From positions 1 to 64,000 of the forward strand of contig NZ_JAUXMX010000037.1 in NCBI RefSeq assembly GCF_030683065.1: a stretch of DNA of 64,000 nucleotides, read 5' to 3'. The notes beneath the pieces were generated by a model. The model was not told where the DNA came from. It made no database searches and worked only from the letters and a program-made list of their open reading frames with translations. The stretch is from Pseudomonas sp. (GTDB lineage: Bacteria; Pseudomonadota; Gammaproteobacteria; Pseudomonadales; Pseudomonadaceae). Each line of letters starts with the position of its first letter. The stretch's first letter is position 1. The position numbers and the translations under genes are program-made. This document shows, one piece after another, positions 1 to 8,463 of this stretch.

Positions 1-457
1 GGTGATTGTGCTGGATGGCGATGACTACCACGAGGCCCTGGTTGGCTGGTTCGACACGCAACCACCGCAACTCAGCCGCCTGCCGCGCGGTACTGAACTG
101 GCTGAGGTACTGGCGGACTCGGCCGCCCACCAACGCCTGGCATGGTTCACCAATAGCGTGCTGCGCTACGACCAGATCGGCGAACACCTGGTGGTCACCG
201 ACATACGCCTGGGCATGACCGGCATGCACCCGTTCCGCTTCGACTTTGCCAGCCAACACAACGGCGAATGGCAGATTCATGAGCAGATCAGTCGCTGGCC
301 ATCAGAGCTGACCGATCTGCGGCGCCTGCAAGTGCTGTGGCGACGCATTTGGCAACCGGACGTGCAGGTGCCCCTGACAGCATGGGCCAACGAACTGGGA
401 AAGCCCCTGCTCAGCGCCGCTCGGCAGGCCTGCGCCACCGAGCGTGATGACTGCTGA
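1..457 (+). CDS. Membrane metal-dependent hydrolase, C-terminal part (partial)
   Basis: The reading frame is open from the window edge, so this is the 3' end of a gene that begins upstream; the GTG at base 2 is probably not the true start. The about 150 visible residues contain RYDQIGEHLVVTDIRLGMTG followed by HPFRFDF, the soluble tail typical of the YdjM/DUF457-type inner-membrane metal-dependent hydrolases of pseudomonads. The transmembrane and metal-binding part is outside the window. The last ~25 residues (WQPDVQVPLTAWANELGK) closely match a stub at 6019-6108, so the gene has a decayed paralogue next to the second chemoreceptor locus. The family assignment is inference from remembered similarity; the physiological substrate is unknown. 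Confidence 0.65.
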   Translation, partial: VIVLDGDDYHEALVGWFDTQPPQLSRLPRGTELAEVLADSAAHQRLAWFTNSVLRYDQIGEHLVVTDIRLGMTGMHPFRFDFASQHNGEWQIHEQISRWPSELTDLRRLQVLWRRIWQPDVQVPLTAWANELGKPLLSAARQACATERDDC

Positions 458-646
458 CAGGCCCGCCGGCTTGTGTGCAGCACCGCTGATTCGCGACATC
501 CACCCAGCCCCAGCGCTCTTAGATCCAATGTTCATGCGCAAGGTCTGCAGCATCGGGTGGATGACGCTCTATCCATCCACCCATAGCGATGGCGGATGAA
601 AAAGGCGTCAGCTACGCGCCCCGATCCCCCTACACCGCTCTCGTAG

Positions 647-663
647 CCCGGAGGCAATCCGGG
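647..663. repeat. GTAG-headed REP-like hairpin (CCCGGA..TCCGGG)
   Basis: CCCGGAGGCAATCCGGG is a 6-bp stem preceded by GTAG (644-647). A near-identical copy (CCCGGATGCAATCCGGG, also preceded by GTAG) lies at 61848-61864. It is the only recognisable structure in the 264-bp gap between the hydrolase and the chemoreceptor remnant. The GTAG foot is the feature known from REP sequences mobilised by TnpA-REP (RAYT) proteins; no RAYT gene is in the window. Confidence 0.6.
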
Positions 664-721
664 AAGTTCGGCGTCTGTCAAACCGCTGCCGGATTGCGCA
701 AAGCCCTGGGTTGACTTGACT

Positions 722-931
722 TCAGGTACGGAACTGCGCGACCACGTCTTGCAACTCAAAGCCCAGGCGCGCCAGCTCAGCGCTGGAGGCGGCAGCGGCG
801 ATCTGCTGCAACTGAATCAGTAACGCGGTAACTGCTGCCAGACTGTCATGCAGCCGCTCGGCACGCTCGGTGCCTTGCTCGATAGCACCATTACGCTCCT
901 GTCGGCGCGCCTGGAGAAATTCCATATTCAC
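722..931 (-). pseudogene. Gutted methyl-accepting chemotaxis protein remnant (69 codons)
   Basis: The ORF joins two distant parts of a chemoreceptor. Its first half, NMEFLQARRQERNGAIEQGT.., matches the start of the periplasmic domain of the intact receptor at 6120-8075 ([20 protein letters not shown]..). Its end, [20 protein letters not shown], matches that receptor's extreme C-terminus. All signalling and transmembrane segments between them (about 500 residues) are missing, and the first membrane segment is also absent. The junction falls in QQIAAAA, a sequence also present near the real C-terminal domain. It cannot act as a receptor; I call it a pseudogene even though the frame is open. Confidence 0.8.
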
Positions 932-936
932 GGCAG

Positions 937-1833
937 CTAGCTGGCAGGATCGACAAGCTGGTTGCCCAGGTAATCGAGAAAGCAGCTGATGCGCGAGGCC
1001 AGCGCGGTATTGCGGTAGTACACCGCGTGAATCGGCTGCCGCACCTCGACTGTTTCACGCAGCAGCAGTTGCACCAGCCCACCGCTGGCGCGGTCGGCTG
1101 CGGTCATAAAGTCCGACAGGCAAACGATCCCCACACCGGTCAACGCCAGTTGGCGCAAGGTCTCGCCGCTGGAGGCGCTAAGGCTCGGGGTGATGCTGTA
1201 GGCATCGCCCAAAGCATGGCGCAGCGGCCACTGGTTAAGGCTGTCAGGCTGGGTAAAGCCGAGCAGGCTATGCCGGCTCAGGTCCTCGACGCTTTTCGGC
1301 ATGCCATGAGCCTTGAGGTAGGCCGGGCTGGCGAGAATACGCAGGCGATTGCTGCCCAGCGGCCGCGCATGCAGGGTGGAATCGCGCAGCGGGCCGATGC
1401 GGATGGCGATATCGGTGCGCTGCTCCAGCAGGTCGATAATCTGGTCGCTACTGTGCAGCTCCAGCTGAATCTCCGGGTACTGCGCACGAAACCCCGCCAC
1501 CAGCGGCACCACCGCATGCAGCATAAAGGGTGCGGCAGCATTTACCCGCAAACGCCCGGCGGGCTTCTGCCGGCGCACTTGTATCTGCTCTTCAGCACTT
1601 TCCACCGCATCGAGAATCTTGCGCGCCTGGACCAGAAAGGCCTGGCCCTCCTCGGTCAGCTCCAGACGGCGCGTGGTGCGGCGCAACAGGGTGACATCGA
1701 GCTTTTCTTCCAGCCTGCTCAGGGCGCGACTCACACCGGACGCCGTCTGCGTCAGTTGTTGGGCAGCAGCACTGATCGAACCACAGTCCACCACGCTGAC
1801 AAAGGCCAGCAGTTCATCGAGGGTCGTTTTCAT
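937..1833 (-). CDS. LysR-family transcriptional regulator
   Basis: This 298-aa protein has the standard LysR layout. An N-terminal winged helix-turn-helix (residues ~3-62, with SISAAAQQLTQTASGVSRAL and the following LRRTTRRLELTEEG) is followed by a periplasmic-binding-protein-like effector domain (~90-290). The length is normal for the family. The start is the ATG at 1833; no clear Shine-Dalgarno precedes it. It is divergent from the MFS transporter at 1935, and the ~100-bp gap carries a short palindrome of LysR type (1840-1854), so it most likely controls that transporter and itself. The subgroup resembles the YafC/CrgA-like regulators of small-molecule exporters; the effector is unknown. 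Confidence 0.9.
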   Translation of the reverse strand: MKTTLDELLAFVSVVDCGSISAAAQQLTQTASGVSRALSRLEEKLDVTLLRRTTRRLELTEEGQAFLVQARKILDAVESAEEQIQVRRQKPAGRLRVNAAAPFMLHAVVPLVAGFRAQYPEIQLELHSSDQIIDLLEQRTDIAIRIGPLRDSTLHARPLGSNRLRILASPAYLKAHGMPKSVEDLSRHSLLGFTQPDSLNQWPLRHALGDAYSITPSLSASSGETLRQLALTGVGIVCLSDFMTAADRASGGLVQLLLRETVEVRQPIHAVYYRNTALASRISCFLDYLGNQLVDPAS

Positions 1834-1839
1834 TCATGC

Positions 1840-1854
1840 ATATTAGTCAAATAT
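1840..1854. promoter_or_regulatory. Probable LysR operator between divergent genes
   Basis: ATATTAGTCAAATAT is a perfect ATATT-N5-AATAT palindrome and fits the T-N11-A rule for LysR boxes. It lies just upstream of the lysR start and ~80 bp upstream of the MFS start. The assignment rests on sequence shape and position only. Confidence 0.45.
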
Positions 1855-1934
1855 CTTGTGCTGAAAACCCTATTTTTCTGCATGAGTGTTCCGGTGAGAC
1901 TGCGCGCCACACAACCCTCTGCGGAGTTTCCCCT

Positions 1935-3143
1935 ATGCCCATCGCCCTACTGGCGCTCACCCTCAGCGCTTTCGCCATCGGCACCACCGAGTTCGTGATC
2001 GTCGGCTTGCTGCCCACCATCGCCGCTGACCTAGGTGTCAGCCTGCCCTCTGCCGGCCTGTTGGTCAGTCTCTATGCCCTCGGTGTGGCTATCGGCGCGC
2101 CACTGCTTACCGCCCTCACCGGGAAGGTACCGCGCAAGTCACTGCTGCTCGGCCTGATGGTGCTGTTTACCACCGGCAACCTGCTGGCCTGGCAAGCACC
2201 CGGCTATGAATCACTGTTGATTGCGCGGATCGTCACCGGCCTGGCTCATGGGGTGTTCTTCTCCATCGGCTCGACCATCGCCACCAGCCTGGTCCCGAAA
2301 GAAAAAGCCGCCAGCGCGATTGCCATTATGTTCACCGGCCTGACAGTGGCCCTGGTCACAGGCGTGCCGTTGGGCACCTTTATCGGTCAGCATTTTGGCT
2401 GGCGCGAAACCTTCCTCGCGGTGTCCGCCCTGGGGGTAATCGCCTTTGTCGGCAGCCTGCTGTACGTGCCGAAGAACATTCAACACAACAAACCGGCCTC
2501 GGTACTTCAGCAACTGCAAGTGCTCAAACAACCACGCCTGCTGCTGGTGTACGCGATGACCGCCATCGGCTACGGCGGCACCTTCATTGCCTTCACCTTC
2601 CTTGCGCCGATCCTGCAGGACCTGGCCGGTTTCAGCGCTGGCAGCGTCAGCCTGGTGCTGCTGGTGTATGGCGTGTCTGTGGCCTTCGGCAATATCTGGG
2701 GCGGCAAACTGGCGGATAAACGTGGGCCGATCAGCGCACTGAAAATCATCTTCCTGCTGCTCGCCGCCGTGCTGTTTATGCTCACCTTTACCGCCCACAA
2801 TCCATGGCTAGCGCTGCTGACCGTGCTGCTCTGGGGCGCGGTGGCCTTCGGTAACGTGCCGGGCCTGCAGGTGTATGTGGTGCGCCAGGCCGAACATCAC
2901 ACACCGCACGCTGTGGATGTCGCGTCGGGCCTGAATATCGCTGCCTTCAACCTCGGCATCGCTGGCGGCGCCTGGGGTGGTGGGCTAATCGTTACCCATC
3001 TGGGACTGATCCATACCGCCTGGATCGGCGGCCTGGTAGTGCTGGTGGCGTACGCCCTGACCGTCTGGAGTGGTCATCTGGATCGCAAAAACCCACTGCC
3101 GCAACCGAGCAGCGGTAGCGTCACATTGGTCGCCGGCCACTGA
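1935..3143 (+). CDS. MFS drug/sugar-type efflux transporter (AraJ/YdhP-like)
   Basis: The 402-aa protein has about twelve hydrophobic helices. It opens with LTLSAFAIGTTEFVIVGLLP, the typical first helix of the DHA1 AraJ/YdhP branch of the major facilitator superfamily. The loop after helix 2 (GKVPRKSLLLG) is the family A-motif region. I start at the ATG at 1935, which has GGAG eight bases upstream; the longer ORF from 1836 runs through the divergent promoter region. These proteins usually export sugars, arabinose-like compounds or drugs by proton antiport across the inner membrane; the substrate cannot be read from sequence. The divergent LysR gene is its likely regulator. Confidence 0.88.
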   Translation: MPIALLALTLSAFAIGTTEFVIVGLLPTIAADLGVSLPSAGLLVSLYALGVAIGAPLLTALTGKVPRKSLLLGLMVLFTTGNLLAWQAPGYESLLIARIVTGLAHGVFFSIGSTIATSLVPKEKAASAIAIMFTGLTVALVTGVPLGTFIGQHFGWRETFLAVSALGVIAFVGSLLYVPKNIQHNKPASVLQQLQVLKQPRLLLVYAMTAIGYGGTFIAFTFLAPILQDLAGFSAGSVSLVLLVYGVSVAFGNIWGGKLADKRGPISALKIIFLLLAAVLFMLTFTAHNPWLALLTVLLWGAVAFGNVPGLQVYVVRQAEHHTPHAVDVASGLNIAAFNLGIAGGAWGGGLIVTHLGLIHTAWIGGLVVLVAYALTVWSGHLDRKNPLPQPSSGSVTLVAGH

Positions 3144-3159
3144 GCCCGATCGGCGCTTA

Positions 3160-3490
3160 AAAGGTCGACCTTGCCGCGCCCTGCCTTGATCGTGCCGCGA
3201 ATGCTCTCGTCTTGCAGGCGGCGCTTTTTCGAACCAGGGGAGGCTTGGTCGAGCACCGGGTTTTTTCGGTTTTAGCGGCGCTGCGAATCAGCTCTGCCAG
3301 GCGCTCCAGCGCGTCGGCACGGCTCTGTTCCTGGTTGCGCCAACACGCCTTTGGCGGTGATGAGGCTGGCGCGCAACGCCAGCAGCCGCTCCCTGGAGAA
3401 CGGCGGTAAGCTGGACGCCTGGATGTCGAAGCGCAGATGTACCGCACGGGACACCCTATTGACGTTTTGCTCGCCTGGGTTGCCAAGCGC
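3160..3490 (-). pseudogene. arfB: Decayed arfB (YaeJ-type ribosome-rescue peptidyl-tRNA hydrolase)
   Basis: Three blocks on the minus strand, in order, match ArfB: N-V-N-R-V-S-R-A-V-H-L-R-F-D-I plus LPPFSRERLLALRASLI (frame A), NQEQSRADALERLAELIRSA (frame B) and GSKKRRLQDESIRGTIKAGR..KVD (frame A again). Two compensating frameshifts therefore break the gene. The catalytic GGQ reads GEQ (..PGEQNVNRV), the N-terminal ~25 residues are not recognisable, and the normal stop after KVDF is lost by a further one-base change. ArfB normally releases stalled peptides from non-stop ribosomes as a backup to tmRNA. It lies between the MFS and chemoreceptor genes, which are both intact. Confidence 0.85.
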
Positions 3491-3527
3491 CTATGGGCTT
3501 AAGCGCCGATGGCCTGACCCAAATACC

Positions 3528-3556
3528 GCAGGCCGTGACTAGCTGCCACGGCCTGC
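3528..3556 (-). terminator. Hairpin downstream of chemoreceptor gene
   Basis: GCAGGCCGTG / CACGGCCTGC form a 10-bp perfect stem with a 9-nt loop, 12 bases after the stop of the chemoreceptor at 3568. Only a weak T-containing stretch follows on the minus strand (GGTATTTGGG), so it is a plausible but not textbook rho-independent terminator. Confidence 0.55.
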
Positions 3557-3567
3557 AGGCTTGCGCG

Positions 3568-5490
3568 TTAAACGCGGAAGCGGCTGACCAGCATTTGCAG
3601 TTGATTGCCCAAGCGCGCCAGTTCGGCACTGGAGGCGGCGGTCTCGTCACTGGCAGTGGCGGTTTGCTCGGAAATGTCGCGCACGCTGATGATGCTGCGG
3701 CTAATTTCCTCGGCCACCGCACTCTGCTCCTCGGCAGCAGCGGCGATCTGCTGGTTCATCGACTGAATATTGGACACCGCATGGGTGATGTTGCTCAACG
3801 AGTCGCCCGCCTTGCGCGTCAGTTCGACGCTGCTGTCGGTGAGGCTGCAGCTGTTGCGCATCGCTGCCGCCACCTGCTTGGTACCGTTCTGCAGACCGGC
3901 TATCAGCGCTTCGATTTCCTCGGTGGATTTCTGCGTGCGCTGGGCCAGGCCGCGTACCTCGTCGGCGACCACGGCGAAACCGCGCCCAGCCTCGCCGGCG
4001 CGCGCGGCCTCAATGGCGGCATTGAGCGCGAGCAGATTGGTCTGCTCGGCCACCGCTTTGATCACGTCCATCACGCTGCCAATCTTGTTGCTTTCTTGCT
4101 GTAGCCCATTCATGGCCTCGCTGGAACGGCTGACCTCGGCGGCCAAACGCTCGATCTGAGCGATCACCTCGCCCACTACCTTGTCGCCAAGGCGCGCCTG
4201 GCCGTCCGCCTCGTTGGCGGCCTGCGAAGCCTGTTCGGCGTTGCGCGCCACTTCCTGCACGGTGGCCGACATCTCATGCATGGCGGTGGCCACCTGGTCA
4301 GTCTCGCTTTTCTGGCTATTAGCGCCCGCACTGGTCTGCTCGGTCACGGCAGACAGCTCCTCGGCGGCACTGGCAATCTGCCCCACGCCATCACGGATAC
4401 CGCCGATCAACTCACGCAGGGTCGCGGCCATATGCTGGATACCTTGCTGCAACTGGCCCATCTCATCGCGACGGTCGACCTGCACACTGGCAGTCAGGTC
4501 ACCCTCGGCAATACGCTGCACCGCGCTCAGGGTGTCCTGCAGCGGACGGGTGATCTGGCGGGTAATAACCCAGGCGGCCAGCACACCGAAGAGCATCGCC
4601 AGCAGCGTGGCGCCGATCTGCAAGCTACGCGCCTGGGCGCTCTCGATGGCCAGGCGGTCCATCTGGAACTGGTACAGCGTCTCGCTGATACGCACGATCT
4701 CGCCCTGCTGCACGGTCATTTCCTGACGGGTACGCGCAATGTCGCCAGTGGCCAGTTTGAACGCCTGCAGCGTCTTCTGGTACTGACCCAATGCCGTTGC
4801 GATGCGGCGTACCACATCCTGCTGAGCGACGCCGAAGGCTTGCTCCAACGGGCCGAGACTGGCGTGGGCGGCGGCGATGCGCTCAACCAGCGCCTGCTCG
4901 GTTTGCGCATCTGGGGCGCTGTCGTAACGTTCAAGCAGGTAGCGCAGGCGCAGCAGCTCGCCCTGGGTGCGGGTTAGCGCCTGCAACTGGGCAAAACGGT
5001 CGCCGTCGTACTCCGGCAACAACTCCACACTGCGCTCCATGGCGCCCAGCAACTCGCCGAGTTGTTGCGTCTCGCCGGCTACCTCGCGCCGTGCAGCATC
5101 AGTAGCCGCATAGGCGGCGCGCATGCCACCGAGCGAGCGCTGGTAATCCTGGTTATAGCGATCCTGCTCCTGCAGCAGCTTGACGTTGACCGGATTGGTG
5201 AAACTGCCGAGCAACTTCTTCTGCTGCTGCAAATAGATATCGAGGTTGCTCAGTACGCGATCGCTGCTCGCTGCATCGCCCTTGGCCAGCATGAACTGCA
5301 GGCGGGCAATGCGCAGATTGGTCAGGGTGGTGTTGAGCTGGGTGATATCGCTCATCCAGGTACTGCGCTGGATAAGGCTACCCAGACCGGACCAGGCGAC
5401 CCATGCCAGGGCGAGAGTCAGGGCCAGCACCAGGCCGAAGCCGAGGGCCAGCTTACGGGTGACACTAAGGTTGGCAAACCAGGTGTTCAT
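3568..5490 (-). CDS. Methyl-accepting chemotaxis protein with helical periplasmic domain (HBM-like)
   Basis: This 640-aa inner-membrane chemoreceptor has TM1 at ~13-35 and a long all-helical periplasmic region (~36-288) rich in Gln and Leu, like the helical bimodular (HBM) sensors of Pseudomonas McpS. TM2 is at ~289-311, HAMP at ~309-363 and the cytoplasmic signalling domain runs from ~380 to 640. The hairpin tip carries the invariant [19 protein letters not shown]. No CheR/CheB-tethering pentapeptide is present at the C-terminus, as is common in pseudomonads. The ATG at 5490 has GGAG eight bases upstream. HBM sensors known to me bind TCA intermediates or small acids; the ligand here is unknown. 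It is transcribed alone. Confidence 0.92.
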   Translation of the reverse strand: MNTWFANLSVTRKLALGFGLVLALTLALAWVAWSGLGSLIQRSTWMSDITQLNTTLTNLRIARLQFMLAKGDAASSDRVLSNLDIYLQQQKKLLGSFTNPVNVKLLQEQDRYNQDYQRSLGGMRAAYAATDAARREVAGETQQLGELLGAMERSVELLPEYDGDRFAQLQALTRTQGELLRLRYLLERYDSAPDAQTEQALVERIAAAHASLGPLEQAFGVAQQDVVRRIATALGQYQKTLQAFKLATGDIARTRQEMTVQQGEIVRISETLYQFQMDRLAIESAQARSLQIGATLLAMLFGVLAAWVITRQITRPLQDTLSAVQRIAEGDLTASVQVDRRDEMGQLQQGIQHMAATLRELIGGIRDGVGQIASAAEELSAVTEQTSAGANSQKSETDQVATAMHEMSATVQEVARNAEQASQAANEADGQARLGDKVVGEVIAQIERLAAEVSRSSEAMNGLQQESNKIGSVMDVIKAVAEQTNLLALNAAIEAARAGEAGRGFAVVADEVRGLAQRTQKSTEEIEALIAGLQNGTKQVAAAMRNSCSLTDSSVELTRKAGDSLSNITHAVSNIQSMNQQIAAAAEEQSAVAEEISRSIISVRDISEQTATASDETAASSAELARLGNQLQMLVSRFRV

Positions 5491-5681
5491 GAAAATTCTC
5501 CAGCTGTGACTAAGACAGGCCGTTCAGGTTTCGCTGGAGAATTATTGTTGTTGAAGCCAGCACAAGGGCTGTGCTGACGCCCTCACACGGGGTTGCGGCA
5601 CAAAAGTGGTATGCGTGCCCGTAACAATCCACAAACAGTTTGTCGCCGGCATTGGGCTGGACTCGCGCCGGTTCCGCATTT

Positions 5682-5950
5682 TTACGGTGCGACGGCTGGC
5701 TGATTCCGACGCTGAATGCGCTTCAGCTCACCTGAGTGGCGCAGCCGCTCCAGAGCACTGGCCCAGGCAGCTACCCGCTCACCGTCACCATCGAGACTGA
5801 AGGCGATATACAGCGATGCGCGATAGGCGTCTGCCGCAGCGTGCCGGGGGCGATGTTCAACGGGTGGCTGCAGTAAGCCTCCCCCGCACCGGGGTCACCG
5901 ATGATGATCCCGGTGCGCCCGGCCAGCAGCATAAGGTAGAGCTACTGACT
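5682..5950 (-). pseudogene. C-terminal remnant of an extracellular solute-binding protein
   Basis: On the minus strand one frame reads GRTGIIIGDPGAGEAY and, after a frameshift, another reads ADAYRASLYIAFSLDGDGER followed by AAWASALERLRHSGELKRI and a TAA stop at 5682. This is the order seen at the end of family-3 (amino-acid type) periplasmic binding proteins: a substrate-lobe segment, the YIAFS-DG strand and the final helix. Everything upstream is missing and there is one frameshift, so it is a non-functional tail. It abuts the hydrolase stub at 6019, which suggests deletion of the intervening DNA. The family call is from pattern recognition. Confidence 0.5.
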
Positions 5951-6018
5951 CGCGGCGGCACTTCGCCCAGCGCCTGACGATGGCCGCGGCTACTTCTAAC
6001 GCCAGCAGCTGTCTTGAT

Positions 6019-6108
6019 CGCACCTGGCAACCCGAAATTCAAGTGCCGTTACTGGCCTGGACCAATGAACTGCGTAAAGCGCCGCTGACCAGCAGCGGCG
6101 TGCAATAA
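6019..6108 (+). pseudogene. Stub of the metal-dependent hydrolase C-terminus
   Basis: The frame RTWQPEIQVPLLAWTNELRK..PLTSSGVQ-stop matches the last part of the hydrolase at 1-457 (RIWQPDVQVPLTAWANELGK). Just upstream, RQQLS in another frame matches its RRLQV. Only the last ~30 codons survive. The stub converges on the chemoreceptor at 6120 exactly as the intact copy converges on the chemoreceptor remnant at 722, which supports a duplicated two-gene unit. Confidence 0.8.
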
Positions 6109-6119
6109 CAGCGTTCTGA

Positions 6120-8075
6120 TCAGGTACGGAACTGCGCGACCAAGTCTTGCAACTCAACGCCCAGACGCGCCAGCTCAGCGCTGGAGGCGGCAGTTTGCTC
6201 GCTGGCTGTGGCACTCTGCTCACCGATATCGCGTACCCGGGTCACGCTTTCACTGATGGTTTCTGCCACTGCGCTCTGCTCTTCGGCGGCGGCGGCGATC
6301 TGCTGATTCATCTGCTCGATGGTGCTCACCGCCTGGGTGATACGGCCCAGAGCGGCGCCGGCTTCGCCAGCCAGGGCGACTGTGCGCTGAGTCAGCTTAC
6401 GGCTGCTTTCCATCTGCTCGACCGCACCACCCGCCATACGCTGCAGGCTGCCGATCAGGCCTTCGATTTCTTCCGTGGAGTCGTGAGTGCGCCGCGCCAG
6501 TGCCCGTACTTCGTCGGCGACCACAGCAAAACCGCGGCCCTGATCCCCGGCCCGAGCTGCCTCGATGGCCGCATTGAGCGCCAGTAGATTGGTTTGCTCG
6601 GCGACCGCACGAATTACCTCCAAGACACTGCCGATACGCGCACTTTCCTGGTTTAACGCCTGAATCGCTGCTGCCGACTGATCGACCTCCAACGCCAGAC
6701 TGCCAATCTGCGCCACCGCCTGCTGCACCACCTGATTGCCCTGCTGCGCCTCACGGTCGGCGTCGCGGGCGGCCATGGACGCCTGCTCGGCGTTCTGCGC
6801 CACTTCCTGCACGGTGGCCGCCATCTGGTGCATGGCAGTGGCTGTCTGTTCGGTTTCCTGACGCTGACGCTGCACCCCGGCGCTGGTTTGCGCGGTGATC
6901 GCCGACAGCTGCTCAGCCGCTGCGGCAATCTGGCTGACGCTGCCACCAATTCGCCCGACCAGGCTGCGCAAGCTGCTGGTCATGGCCTGCATGGCTGCCA
7001 ACAACTGGCCAAGCTCGTCGCGGCGATTAAGCGGTAAGTCCTGGCTGAGGTCGCCTTGGGCGATTCGCTGGGCGAAGGCAACGCTCTGGCGCAAGGGTAT
7101 GATTATCGAACGGGTGATCAACCACGCCGCCAGTAGACCGAAAATCACTGCAGCCGCGCTCATGCCGGCGAGCAGCAGCATGGCTTGGCGACTGCCGGCA
7201 GCCATGCGCTGCTCTTCTGCGGCTTGCGCTGCCTCGGCCAGACCGAGCACTGCCCGTGCGCGCTCGATCATGGCGGTTTCAGTGGTGCGGCTTTGTTCGC
7301 GAACCTGCTGGTAATAACCGAAGGAGCGCTGGTAGGTAGTCAACGATTGCAAAGCCGTTTCGATCGACGCTTTCTGCTCATCGTTAAGCCACACCATCAG
7401 GCTGCGGGCGACACTCTGCAGATCCTCGCTGACGTAGGCCCACTCTTCCAACGCCGCGGCCGAACTGTCGATGATGAACAGGCTCTCCTGCCCACGCAGA
7501 TCAAGCATGCGCTTGCTCATGCCAGATGCCGTTTCAGCCAGCGTCAGTGGGTCGCTGCCACGCAGCCGGTCACCCTGCAGGCGTAATTCACGCACGGCGT
7601 CGTACATATCCAGCTCAAGCGTCTCGAACTGGTCACGCGTTTCGGCTGCAGCATCGCTCATGTCCTGGCGCGCCGCGCTCGCCCGGCTCTGCAGGTCGAC
7701 ATAGGTATCGAACTGGGTCAGGTAGTCGGCAACTGCCTGCTGCATGGTCTGATAATGCTTGGCTTGCGCCGCCGGGACGCCCTGCTCTAACCGCGCCAGC
7801 AGCTCTGTAACTGCCGCCAGGCTCTTGTGCACTCGCTCGGCACTCTCGGTGCTTTGCTCGATGGCGAAACCGCGCTCCAGCCGGCGCGCCTGGAGAATCT
7901 CCGTATTCACGGCCGCCAACTGCCCGGTCAGGTTATGCCCTTGCAGGATGGTCTGCACCGCGATGAAGCCGCTAACGGCCACAGCAATGGTCAGCAACAA
8001 GACCAGGGCGAAGCCACAAAGCAACTTCTTGCTCACGGCAAGATCGGTGAACAGGCGGGAAGCAGTCTGCAACAT
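6120..8075 (-). CDS. Methyl-accepting chemotaxis protein with helical periplasmic domain (HBM-like)
   Basis: The 651-aa receptor has TM1 (~17-38, [20 protein letters not shown]), a ~250-residue helical periplasmic sensor, TM2 ([20 protein letters not shown]), HAMP and a full signalling domain. The signalling tip reads [20 protein letters not shown]. The longest ORF begins at 8150, but the ATG at 8075 ([17 protein letters not shown]) has GGAG at good spacing and begins just before the first helix, so I use it. It is the intact sibling of the 722-931 remnant: both ends match that remnant at about 70% or better by eye. The ligand is unknown; the HBM-like call rests on the helical content and the length of the sensor. 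Confidence 0.92.
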   Translation of the reverse strand: MLQTASRLFTDLAVSKKLLCGFALVLLLTIAVAVSGFIAVQTILQGHNLTGQLAAVNTEILQARRLERGFAIEQSTESAERVHKSLAAVTELLARLEQGVPAAQAKHYQTMQQAVADYLTQFDTYVDLQSRASAARQDMSDAAAETRDQFETLELDMYDAVRELRLQGDRLRGSDPLTLAETASGMSKRMLDLRGQESLFIIDSSAAALEEWAYVSEDLQSVARSLMVWLNDEQKASIETALQSLTTYQRSFGYYQQVREQSRTTETAMIERARAVLGLAEAAQAAEEQRMAAGSRQAMLLLAGMSAAAVIFGLLAAWLITRSIIIPLRQSVAFAQRIAQGDLSQDLPLNRRDELGQLLAAMQAMTSSLRSLVGRIGGSVSQIAAAAEQLSAITAQTSAGVQRQRQETEQTATAMHQMAATVQEVAQNAEQASMAARDADREAQQGNQVVQQAVAQIGSLALEVDQSAAAIQALNQESARIGSVLEVIRAVAEQTNLLALNAAIEAARAGDQGRGFAVVADEVRALARRTHDSTEEIEGLIGSLQRMAGGAVEQMESSRKLTQRTVALAGEAGAALGRITQAVSTIEQMNQQIAAAAEEQSAVAETISESVTRVRDIGEQSATASEQTAASSAELARLGVELQDLVAQFRT

Positions 8076-8406
8076 ACGCGTAACTCCATTATTGTTATTC
8101 GACACGCCAGCCCGCCTTTGCGCAGAGGGGTGGCTGGCATGCAGATGCACGACATCGACGTTTCAAGCCCAAAACATCGCAACCCTTGTGCCAGCTTTGA
8201 CTTTCGCCTCTCTTTATCATCGGCCGCCAACTGCAAAGCATTAAGACAGAGGGCCTGCAAGGATGCGCGAGCAAGCGGGCAAGACCCTGCCAACCCCTCG
8301 CGCAATCAGCCTAACCGGCTGCTTTCCGCCGATAACCACCTTAAAATGGCGACTATTCGCCATATTAGCGGCGCCAGATATTCGTCAATTCAAATCCCGT
8401 ACGCAT
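8076..8406. other. Intergenic region, no gene seen
   Basis: About 330 bp between the chemoreceptor start and the NSS terminator. No ORF here looks coding. A small perfect palindrome, ATGGCGA..TCGCCAT near 8347-8364, is the only structure noticed. The promoter of the chemoreceptor gene should lie at its left end. Confidence 0.5.
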
Positions 8407-8440
8407 AAAAAAGGGCGCACGATTCAATGTCGGGCGCCCC
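8407..8440 (-). terminator. Rho-independent terminator after NSS symporter
   Basis: Read on the minus strand, GGGCGC ... GCGCCC flanks a 14-19 nt loop and is followed directly by TTTTTT. It lies ~25 bp beyond the stop codon of the gene ending at 8464. Confidence 0.85.
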
Positions 8441-8463
8441 TTGTTGTCGATCTGATCCAGAAC

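Noticed and set aside
1027-1998. 323-codon plus-strand ORF opposite lysR
   Set aside because: Shadow of the LysR gene; Gln/Gly-rich composition typical of antisense frames in GC-rich DNA.
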